A stretch of 33,643 nt of DNA, from NCBI GenBank assembly GCA_023666265.1, contig JAMPCH010000030.1, positions 1 through 33,643 of the forward strand, written 5' to 3'. Both the position numbers and the translations under genes were made by a program. Numbering within the stretch: the stretch's first letter is position 1; the number at the start of each line of letters is the position of its first letter. This document shows, in pieces, positions 25,934 through 30,698 of this stretch. Under the pieces are notes generated by a model that was not told where the DNA came from, ran no database searches, and saw only the letters and a program-made list of their open reading frames with translations. The DNA is from Roseburia sp. (GTDB taxonomy: Bacteria > Bacillota > Clostridia > Oscillospirales > Ruminococcaceae).

Positions 25934-25956
25934 AGCGAAAGCTCCCCCAAAAACCC

Positions 25957-26106
25957 TTCGGAATAGGGAAAACCCGTTTCCCTATTCCGAAACGCTTTGA
26001 TCTCAAAACGTTTCGTAATAAACCGCCTATTTCCCCCGCGTTTAGGCGCGGGGGAAATAAAGTCGGTTTGTGTTTTCTTGCTTATCGCTTACGCTCTAAG
26101 CGATAA
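25957..26106. other. Three hairpins downstream of pilin 3
   Basis: TTCGGAATAGGGAAA/TTTCCCTATTCCGAA (25957-25971 / 25977-25991), ATTTCCCCCGCG/CGCGGGGGAAAT (26029-26040 / 26047-26058) and TTATCGCTTA/TAAGCGATAA (26082-26091 / 26097-26106). They stand between pilin 3 and the small genes. They may partly terminate or stabilise the pilin 3 message, so that it is made in excess over the rest of the cluster. Confidence 0.65.
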
Positions 26107-26110
26107 AACA

Positions 26111-26851
26111 TTAAGATACAGACATCGTGAGCTTCGGAGTAGTCCCTACGATATAGCCAGCCCACTTGCCGTTGGTAGCCGCATCGCCGGCTACACCCGC
26201 GTTGCTGCCGTCCCACTTGTTGGTGGTCGTGGAGATCGCGGTAAGAGCAGTCAGATCGGAAGCGTTCTTGTAATCGTCATAGAGATTACCAAGCTCGGGA
26301 GCAGAAACGCTACCTACAGTGGAAGTATCCGCCGTGTAAGCAAGCGCTACACAGTGACCCGCAGAAACGAACGCCTCGATATAGCCGGTCTGGATATCCG
26401 GGAAGAGCTTCGCAAGGCTGATGGTGATCAGGTCAGCGCCAACGCCCTTTGCGTCGGACTTAGCAGCAGTAGAAGTAAAGCCGGTCGCGTTTGCCGCCTT
26501 CGACCAGTCAATATCGGAACCACTACCGCTGAAGCTGTTGCCACGCGTACCAGACTCATCCTTGAAGTCACCCGTCCATACTCCCTTGTCGATCGAGAAG
26601 ATGAAGGTCGCCGCCGCGCTCGCTCTCTTCATACCGTACTTGTTGGTATCCGCCTCGGTAAAGAAGTTGTCGATCTCCTTAGCGAGCGACGAAGCGGTCG
26701 AATCCGCCGAGGTAACGCGCGAGTTGGTAACATAGCCCAACATCGTAGGAATGAGGATCGCGGCTAATACGCCGATGATCGCGATAACAACGATCAGCTC
26801 AACGAGCGTAAAGCCTTTTTTGGCCTTGAGCTTTTGGAAAAAACGAATCAT
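26111..26851 (-). CDS. Type IV pilin-like protein (pilin 3, probable major pilin)
   Basis: 246 residues, class III signal MIRFFQKLKAKKG then FTLVELIVVIAIIGVLAAIL, Glu at +5. The head is homologous to pilin 1 along its length (NFFTEAD.NKYGM, GYIEAFVSAGHC, WDGSNAGV, GYIVGTTP). Three things suggest high expression. The SD is the strongest in the window (AAAGGAGG). Its codons differ from the neighbours (TCT, GGT, GTA, CTT, GCT in SAGHCVALAY, where neighbours use TCG, GGC/GGG, GTC, CTC, GCC). It has its own promoter with a long leader. Assembly genes are absent here. Likely the main fibre subunit, with attachment as inferred role. Confidence 0.92.
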   Translation of the reverse strand: MIRFFQKLKAKKGFTLVELIVVIAIIGVLAAILIPTMLGYVTNSRVTSADSTASSLAKEIDNFFTEADTNKYGMKRASAAATFIFSIDKGVWTGDFKDESGTRGNSFSGSGSDIDWSKAANATGFTSTAAKSDAKGVGADLITISLAKLFPDIQTGYIEAFVSAGHCVALAYTADTSTVGSVSAPELGNLYDDYKNASDLTALTAISTTTNKWDGSNAGVAGDAATNGKWAGYIVGTTPKLTMSVS

Positions 26852-27036
26852 TTGTTTTTTCCTCCTTTCAAAAGTTTTTTATGTATAACGCTCTGCGGCG
26901 TTATATCCGTACCCGGACGAAGGAGTCGCGGCGGTCGATCGGACGGCGTCGGAGCGGTAGGTCTCCGAGAGTGGCTTCGCGCACGAAGCCGCGCGGTCAA
27001 TCTTAGGACGCGATAGGTTTCCCTCGCTGTAATTAC

Positions 27037-27065
27037 AGTATATCACCGCCGAAAAATTTTTGCAA
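27037..27065 (-). promoter_or_regulatory. Promoter of pilin 3, with a long structured leader
   Basis: Minus strand TTGCAA (27060-27065) and TATACT (27037-27042), 17-base spacer. The start near 27030 gives a leader of about 178 bases, containing the hairpin TATAACGC/GCGTTATA (26884-26891 / 26898-26905) and GGCTTCG..CGAAGCC-type pairing near 26975-26995. No known riboswitch was recognised. Confidence 0.7.
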
Positions 27066-27276
27066 GCCTTTTTCAAAAAAAATCGCCCCGTCTCGTAAAA
27101 ATTTATTGAAGTTTTACAACTCCGCCCCTCTCTTTTGGCAATTTTTAACACCCCCGGGTTACGTTTTTGACCCCTTCGGCGCTCCCTTCGACGCCGTTTT
27201 TTCCCTTTTTTCGCCGAAATGTAACCGATTACAGGGTTTGGGAGGGGGAGGAGGTATCTTAATACATATGAGACCC

Positions 27277-27305
27277 TTGACATGGGAATAAAGAGGGGGT
27301 ATAAT
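27277..27305 (+). promoter_or_regulatory. Upstream promoter P1 ahead of the antitoxin RNA
   Basis: TTGACA (27277-27282) and TATAAT (27300-27305), 17-base spacer, 78 bases before a second perfect promoter. A transcript from here would begin near 27312 and read through P2 into the antitoxin RNA. The stretch 27066-27276 holds no gene; it is C/T-rich, with a weak hairpin plus T-run (CGGCG/CGCCG, 27177-27200). Confidence 0.75.
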
Positions 27306-27354
27306 GTATAAAAAAGCTTACGGGGCGATCGGGGTAAAAATTTTTTAAAAGGTA

Positions 27355-27383
27355 TTGACAAAACGGGGAAATCGAGGTATAAT
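27355..27383 (+). promoter_or_regulatory. Promoter P2 of antitoxin RNA A
   Basis: TTGACA (27355-27360) and TATAAT (27378-27383) with a 17-base spacer; perfect consensus. Start expected near 27390. The same promoter position and downstream ATCAGC(G/A)AAG(T/C)GAATG block are found at locus B (28544). Confidence 0.85.
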
Positions 27384-27397
27384 AACATCAGCGAAGT

Positions 27398-27417
27398 GAA
27401 TGACAATAACATTTCCA
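27398..27417 (+). repeat. Direct repeat in the antitoxin RNA (toxin-start guide)
   Basis: GAATGACAATAACATTTCCA; 19 of 20 bases equal 27615-27634. It begins about eight bases after the predicted RNA start. Confidence 0.88.
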
Positions 27418-27483
27418 CAGGTAAATTCCCGGTTTTCACCCACCTAATCGCACGGCAAAACCACAGGAACAATCCAAGCAAAA

Positions 27484-27529
27484 AGAGAAACACCCGCAGT
27501 ACTTTAGCTGAGCCTGCGGGCGTTTCTCT
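27484..27529. terminator. Bidirectional terminator shared by toxin and antitoxin RNAs
   Basis: AGAGAAACACCCGCAG (27484-27499) pairs with CTGCGGGCGTTTCTCT (27514-27529) with one mismatch. The plus strand ends TTTGTC, the minus strand ends CTTTTTGC. The loop contains TACTTTAGCTGAGC, nearly the same as the loop at locus B. Confidence 0.85.
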
Positions 27530-27536
27530 TTGTCGA

Positions 27537-27635
27537 TCACTTCCGACGTCCGATCTTATCACTTATGTAGTTCACGAGTAAACCCGCGACCACACCGGCG
27601 ATGACCGATATCGCGAATGACAATAAAATTTCCAT
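27537..27635 (-). CDS. Small membrane toxin, Fst/par-like type I (predicted)
   Basis: ATG 27635 to TGA 27537, 32 residues. One transmembrane helix (MEILLSFAISVIAGVVAGLL), then a short charged tail ending SDKIGRRK. This has the size and layout of Fst/TxpA-like toxins, which damage the membrane when made freely. The SD is strong (AAAGGGGGTG). A perfect promoter lies at 27784-27812, and the leader of about 145 bases has hairpins (CCCGTTCGCGGG, CCCGCTTCGGCGGG), as usual for such toxins. The opposite-strand RNA is complementary to the start and terminator. The function is inferred from architecture; a harmless small membrane peptide is the alternative. Confidence 0.72.
   Translation of the reverse strand: MEILLSFAISVIAGVVAGLLVNYISDKIGRRK
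27615..27634 (+). repeat. Direct repeat over the toxin translation start
   Basis: GAATGACAATAAAATTTCCA on the plus strand; its complement is the toxin ATG (all but one base) through codon 7. It matches the antitoxin RNA guide at 27398-27417 in 19 of 20 positions. Confidence 0.88.
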
Positions 27636-27783
27636 CTGTTTGCACCCCCTTTCCGTCGGAGGCTACGACTAACATAAGTTCGACGAGCCTTACGGCTGTC
27701 GGCGCGAGCGCTGATCCCCGCCGAAGCGGGAAAAACCTATGCTAAGCCGACGAAACCCGCGAACGGGTCAGCCGACCGGGTCT

Positions 27784-27812
27784 ATTATACCACAATTTGG
27801 AGAGCTTGTCAA
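27784..27812 (-). promoter_or_regulatory. Promoter of the type I toxin gene
   Basis: Minus strand TTGACA (27807-27812) and TATAAT (27784-27789), 17-base spacer. A perfect match for a gene whose product would be harmful, as in other type I loci where control is after transcription. Confidence 0.87.
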
Positions 27813-27902
27813 ACCGTCTCGAAAAAACGACGTTTACATCGAAATCGCGTATCAAAACCCGCCCACCCCGCGCCTTCCCCCAAAAAAGAAAAACAAAAAC
27901 CC

Positions 27903-27931
27903 TTGACCGGAGGATAAAAAGGAGGTATAAT
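27903..27931 (+). promoter_or_regulatory. Promoter of the DUF4258/YgiT pair
   Basis: TTGACC (27903-27908) and TATAAT (27926-27931) with a 17-base spacer. The spacer and flank hold direct repeats of GGAGG(A/T)(A/T)AA. Confidence 0.8.
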
Positions 27932-27969
27932 AAGAATAAGGATCAAATCGTAAAGGAGGGCTGTTGCTA

Positions 27970-28293
27970 TTGATCGACATAAAAGATCTTCGCCGTTTGG
28001 CGGACGATTTGGATAATTTTAAGATCACAAAGCATATGATGAAAAGATTTAAAGAGCGCGGTATAAAATTAAGTTATGCGCGAAACGCTTTATTAAATGG
28101 CGAAATTATAGAACAGTATCCGAGCGATTATCCTTACCCGAGTTGTCTTGTTTTGGGATTCTCGGACGGAGCGAAACCCATACACGTTTGTTTGGGTCTC
28201 GGAGACGATAAGCTTTGGGTCATTACGGCTTATTATCCCGATATAAACGTATGGGAAAGCGATTTTAAAACGAGAAGAAAGGCGGACAAATAA
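27970..28293 (+). CDS. DUF4258 protein, putative toxin of an MqsRA-like pair
   Basis: About 107 residues, starting at LIDIKDLRR. The pattern FKITKHMMKRFKERGI (H..xRxxxRGI) and a late VITAYYPD strand are typical of DUF4258, small RNase-like (BrnT/RelE-fold-like) proteins often coded next to YgiT zinc-finger genes. The start is TTG 27970, ten bases from AAAGGAGG; TTG 27964 is possible but only three to four bases from the SD. One base separates it from the next gene, so both are made together. The order toxin-antitoxin matches mqsR-mqsA. Toxic activity is inferred from family and context. Confidence 0.75.
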   Translation: MIDIKDLRRLADDLDNFKITKHMMKRFKERGIKLSYARNALLNGEIIEQYPSDYPYPSCLVLGFSDGAKPIHVCLGLGDDKLWVITAYYPDINVWESDFKTRRKADK

Positions 28294-28294
28294 T

Positions 28295-28519
28295 ATGACC
28301 TGTTTCTTTTGTAAAGGAAGTATGGAGCAATCGACCACCACGCACGTTGTCGAAAGCGGCGAACGCGTAATTGTCATTAAACACGTTCCCTGTCAAAAAT
28401 GCAGGCAATGCGGCGAGGTCGTATATAGCGGGAGCGTCGCCGAACGGCTCGAAGAGATCACCGAGCAGGTCGAAAAAGCGCTTACCGAGATCGCCGTTGT
28501 GAGCTATTCTGTTGCGTAA
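28295..28519 (+). CDS. YgiT-type zinc-finger protein, putative antitoxin
   Basis: 74 residues. Two CxxC pairs are seen: CFFCKG at the start and CQKCRQCGE near 31-39, the zinc ribbon of the MqsA N-terminal domain. It ends with a helix (VAERLEEITEQVEKALTEI). The C-terminal helix-turn-helix of full MqsA is absent, so it can bind a partner but probably not DNA as MqsA does. Directly follows the DUF4258 gene. Confidence 0.82.
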   Translation: MTCFFCKGSMEQSTTTHVVESGERVIVIKHVPCQKCRQCGEVVYSGSVAERLEEITEQVEKALTEIAVVSYSVA

Positions 28520-28543
28520 AGCGTCGGATTTTTTAAAAAAGTA

Positions 28544-28572
28544 TGGACAAATCACGGGAAAGGGTATATAAT
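28544..28572 (+). promoter_or_regulatory. Promoter of orphan antitoxin RNA B
   Basis: TGGACA (28544-28549) and TATAAT (28567-28572), 17-base spacer, beginning 24 bases after the YgiT stop. Homologous in position to P2 of locus A. Confidence 0.75.
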
Positions 28573-28578
28573 AATATC

Positions 28579-28672
28579 AGCAAAGCGAATGTCAGCAAGT
28601 TAAGCTTCATGTTATCTCATCAAGGCATAAAGAAACCCCGCAGGCTCTCCAAAGTTACTGCGGGGTCTCTTC
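28579..28672 (+). ncRNA. Predicted orphan antitoxin RNA B (paralogue of RNA A)
   Basis: About 95 nt. It shares with RNA A the 5' block ATCAGC(A)AAG(C)GAATG(T)CA and the terminator, with a related loop. Its guide, GCGAATGTCAGCAAG, is complementary to CTTGCTGACATTCGC, which would code LLTFA, close to LLSFA at the start of toxin A. No such toxin remains opposite it; the sense strand now carries a chimeric frame. It may be a relic, or may act on toxins elsewhere. The RNA is predicted only. Confidence 0.6.
28631..28670. terminator. Bidirectional terminator of locus B
   Basis: AGAAACCCCGCAG (28631-28643) pairs with CTGCGGGGTCTCT (28658-28670), one mismatch. The loop GCTCTCCAAAGTTA is like that of locus A read on the other strand. 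The minus side ends GTTTCTTTATG, the plus side TCTTCTTGTC. Confidence 0.75.
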
Positions 28673-28801
28673 TTGTCGCTTGCTCCGACGTCTGTTGATC
28701 TTATCGCGGTTGACGCTGACGGCGGCTTTATACTGTGCGCTCTTGATCTCACCCTTGATCGATTCCACGAGCGCCAGGTATTCGTTATGATTGACGAGCA
28801 T
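28655..28801 (-). pseudogene. Chimeric remnant: YhcG/DUF1016 N-terminus fused to type I toxin tail
   Basis: An open frame of 48 residues from ATG 28801 to TAA 28655, with AAAGGA upstream. Residues 1-31 (YLALVESIKGEIKSAQYKAA and VSVN) match my knowledge of the N-terminus of YhcG/DUF1016 PD-(D/E)XK nucleases, where ELI.LYW.IG would follow. Here RDKINRRRSKR follows instead; at DNA level GATAAGATC..ACGTCGG.. matches the end of toxin A (SDKIGRRK) and the frame then runs into the terminator stem. A recombination between a yhcG-like gene and a toxin locus explains this. Too short to be a nuclease. Confidence 0.65.
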
Positions 28802-28823
28802 TTTGTTTCCTTTCTCTAAACCA

Positions 28824-29210
28824 TTATTGCCCCGAGCCGCGCCTCCCCCTCCCCCTCGGGAAGGTCAGCTCAAAGCTCCGCTGTAAGAGCGAACACACCG
28901 TCCGCTCCTCGGCGCTCCCGTCGAGGGCGACCGAGACCCAGTTTTCCTTATTCATATGATACGCGGGATAGACCCCGTCCTCCTCGACGAGCCGCCCGAC
29001 GAGGATCGGGTCGCATTTTACGTTGACGATGTCGATCTTCCCCTCGCCCTTTAGCCCGAGCTTTTCCCTCGGGACGACGAGGATCGCGGCGAACCACTTC
29101 CGATTTCCCGCGTGGCGAAACACCGCGTAGTCCGGGTAGCGAAGCCACGGATATTCCGCGTCGGTGTGATACTCCTCCGCGATATGCTTTTCGAGCGCTT
29201 TCCGATCCAT
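28824..29210 (-). CDS. MmcQ/YjbR family protein
   Basis: 128 residues. The arrangement WLRYPDYAVFRHAGNRKWFAAI, then the later KCDP and AYHMNKENWVSVALDG, is typical of the MmcQ/YjbR (CyaY-like fold) family, sometimes called DNA-binding; the role is not established. ATG 29210 has AAAGGAATGG upstream. The tail is Gly/Arg-rich (PRGRGRRGSGQ), unusual for the family. It is divergent from the ferredoxin-like gene. Confidence 0.88.
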   Translation of the reverse strand: MDRKALEKHIAEEYHTDAEYPWLRYPDYAVFRHAGNRKWFAAILVVPREKLGLKGEGKIDIVNVKCDPILVGRLVEEDGVYPAYHMNKENWVSVALDGSAEERTVCSLLQRSFELTFPRGRGRRGSGQ

Positions 29211-29260
29211 TTTACCATTCCTTTCCTCTCAAAAATCCCGCCGAACGACACATACTAATC

Positions 29261-29278
29261 CCGGGCAGTCCTGCCCGG
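29261..29278. other. Hairpin just upstream of the BFD-like gene's SD
   Basis: CCGGGCAG TC CTGCCCGG, 8-base perfect arms, directly followed by AAAGGAAG, the SD of the next gene. It could limit or protect translation initiation, or bind a regulator in the divergent gap. Confidence 0.6.
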
Positions 29279-29293
29279 AAAGGAAGCGATCCC

Positions 29294-29485
29294 ATGTACG
29301 ATGAAAAAGAGGTCGTCTGTCCCTGTCGCGGCGTAACGGACGAACAGATCCGCGCGTCCGTCCGAGACGGCGCGGATACGCTCGATCGGGTAAAGGCGGA
29401 GACCGACTGTTGTAAGGTCTGCGGGCTTTGTATCGACGACGTTCGTCAGATCATCGCCGACGCGAAGGCGCGGGAAGATCGTTAG
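29294..29485 (+). CDS. BFD-like [2Fe-2S]-binding protein
   Basis: 63 residues. Cys9-x-Cys11 and Cys43-x2-Cys46 form the spacing of the BFD-like (bacterioferritin-associated ferredoxin / NifU-middle) [2Fe-2S] site, in VVCPCRGVTDEQI and CKVCGLCIDDV. Two extra cysteines, 39 and 40, lie just before. Likely electron carrier or cluster-handling helper; no ferritin or nitrite-reductase gene is near. GGAAAGGAAG precedes ATG 29294, and a terminator follows at 29489. Confidence 0.85.
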   Translation: MYDEKEVVCPCRGVTDEQIRASVRDGADTLDRVKAETDCCKVCGLCIDDVRQIIADAKAREDR

Positions 29486-29488
29486 TAT

Positions 29489-29531
29489 AACTGCCTTCGG
29501 AGGCGATCAGCCACCCCGAAGGCAGTTTTTG
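29489..29531 (+). terminator. Terminator of the BFD-like gene
   Basis: AACTGCCTTCGG (29489-29500) pairs perfectly with CCGAAGGCAGTT (29516-29527), followed by TTTT. Confidence 0.9.
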
Positions 29532-29576
29532 TTTTGTGTTTATTTTATTTTTTGGGGAAGGCGTGCCGCTCCGCGC
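29532..29576 (+). repeat. Dispersed intergenic motif (TTTTTTGGGGAAGGCG)
   Basis: GTTTTGTGTTTATTTT, then ATTTTTTGGGGAAGGCGTGC. Almost the same string follows radC at 7795 (minus strand). Further relatives: 199-216, 13110-13130 (minus), 14709-14722, 24450-24478, 27871-27895 (minus), 30621-30637. All are in gaps, never in genes. Confidence 0.6.
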
Positions 29577-29578
29577 GC

Positions 29579-30013
29579 TTACTGTTGATAATACGTGTTC
29601 TGCGCCCCGGCGAGACCGCCGCCCGAGATCCATTGATTATACGCCGCCGCGAGCGAATTCATATTCTTGATGATAAAATAGGTCGCGAGGATCGTCCCGA
29701 CGCCCCCGGAGATAAGATTGATCAGCATAAACAAAAGGATCGTGCTCCCCGACTCGGAGAAATTGAGGTTATAGCGCGGCGCGTTATCATGGAGGCGGTC
29801 GCCGAGCGTATAATACCAGTAGTACGCATAGATCCCACAGGTCACGATCGAAAGCAGTATGTAAGAGGCGAGACCGGGCGTCTCCTTCCCGTCGCCGTTA
29901 CAGACGATATTGACGTCTTGAATAAGCTTATAGATAAAATACAGGTCATAGATCCCGCAGGTCACCAGCGTTAAAAGAAACCATTTCAGCGTACTGCGAT
30001 TTTGTTCGATCAT
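29579..30013 (-). CDS. DUF4234 membrane protein
   Basis: 144 residues with four hydrophobic segments. The DUF4234 hallmark LVTCGIYDLYFIYKL appears near the start, and a second copy VTCGIYAYYWYYTLG follows. ATG 30013 has AAAGGA eight bases upstream; the longer frame adds 11 residues without an SD. It follows the DUF2752 gene after 39 bases, so they are an operon, an arrangement I know from many Firmicutes. Function unknown. Confidence 0.88.
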   Translation of the reverse strand: MIEQNRSTLKWFLLTLVTCGIYDLYFIYKLIQDVNIVCNGDGKETPGLASYILLSIVTCGIYAYYWYYTLGDRLHDNAPRYNLNFSESGSTILLFMLINLISGGVGTILATYFIIKNMNSLAAAYNQWISGGGLAGAQNTYYQQ

Positions 30014-30052
30014 ATCCAAATCCTTTCTCGTTCGGGATCGCCCCAAACACCG

Positions 30053-30469
30053 TTAAAATTCCCCGAAGATCGTTCGGATCGCCCGAAGGACAAACCCATT
30101 TTCGGGCGTAAACACCACGACCCCGCCGTCCCCGAACACCATTCGGAGGACCCAGACGATCAGAAACGCCCCGCAAAAGACCCAAACCGCCGCGTCGTAC
30201 TTCTTCCGCGAAAGCCGCTCTCCTTCCCTTAAAAAATAAAGAAAAAAGAGGATCGGCGGGAGCGGGAAGAGCGGGTGGAACGAAAACGCCGCGTAAAGAT
30301 CGAGCCGAAGGAGCGCGAGGTACGCCCGCGTCATCCCACAGCCGGGACAGGAGATCCCCGTCATAAAAAGGATCGGACAGCCGACCCCGATTAGGTGAAG
30401 CCCGAAATACCCCGCCGCGATCAGCGCCCCGGGGATCAGCATTTTTTTCAGACGCTCCAGTCTACTCAC
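30053..30469 (-). CDS. DUF2752 membrane protein
   Basis: 138 residues, three to four membrane segments, with the family signature GISCPGCGMTRA near residue 38. A later hydrophobic pair (PPILFFLYFL, VFCGAFLIVWVLR) follows. Start: GTG 30469 has GAGGA too close; ATG 30442 (MLIPGALIAAG) has GGAG 12 bases upstream and is an alternative. A hairpin (GGCTTCGTTCG/CGAACGAAGCC, 30480-30509) stands in the leader, between promoter and start. Function unknown. Confidence 0.85.
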   Translation of the reverse strand: MSRLERLKKMLIPGALIAAGYFGLHLIGVGCPILFMTGISCPGCGMTRAYLALLRLDLYAAFSFHPLFPLPPILFFLYFLREGERLSRKKYDAAVWVFCGAFLIVWVLRMVFGDGGVVVFTPENGFVLRAIRTIFGEF

Positions 30470-30523
30470 GTCCTCGCGCGGCTTCGTTCGTCATCCGGCG
30501 AACGAAGCCGAGATGTTATCCCC

Positions 30524-30552
30524 AGTATACCATACCCCGCCCGTTTTGTCAA
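30524..30552 (-). promoter_or_regulatory. Promoter of the DUF2752-DUF4234 operon
   Basis: Minus strand TTGACA (30547-30552) and TATACT (30524-30529), 17-base spacer. Start near 30517, leader about 48 bases with an 11-base-arm hairpin. Confidence 0.8.
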
Positions 30553-30620
30553 TCCGTCATAAGTCAAATCGTTTGTTTTTCTTTTTCGCGCCTCGGTCTA
30601 AACACCAAAAAAAGCTCATA

Positions 30621-30668
30621 TTTATTTAGGGAAGGCGTACAAACCGTCGGGGCTGTGCGCCTTCCCCA
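30621..30668. repeat. Inverted pair of the GGGAAGGCG motif
   Basis: GGGAAGGCG (30629-30637) and CGCCTTCCC (30658-30666) around a 20-base loop, with TTTA and CAAA outside. It is the dispersed motif in both directions, as one hairpin. It lies upstream of the TIGR04086 gene. Confidence 0.6.
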
Positions 30669-30698
30669 AATCAAAACTCGGGAAGGAGACGATCCGTT

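Larger units (their letters stand above)
27390..27532 (+). ncRNA. Predicted antitoxin RNA of a par/Fst-like type I toxin-antitoxin locus
   Basis: About 140 nt from P2 to the bidirectional terminator. It has two segments able to pair with the toxin mRNA. Near its 5' end, GAATGACAATAACATTTCCA (27398-27417) repeats, with one mismatch, the plus-strand sequence over the toxin start (27615-27634), so it is complementary to the toxin start codon and first codons. At its 3' end it shares the terminator stem-loop with the convergent toxin message. This is the layout of the pAD1 par locus (RNA I/RNA II, direct repeats DRa/DRb, shared terminator). There is no open frame with a SD inside. The RNA itself is predicted, not observed. 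Confidence 0.72.

Noticed and set aside
26879-27562. Minus-strand frame of 227 codons upstream of pilin 3
   Set aside because: It runs across the antitoxin RNA, two promoters and the shared terminator; no SD or family. Its MLLSF stretch is only the direct repeat of the toxin start.
28265-28555. Minus-strand frame opposite the YgiT gene
   Set aside because: Shadow of the zinc-finger gene; no SD and it covers the promoter of RNA B.
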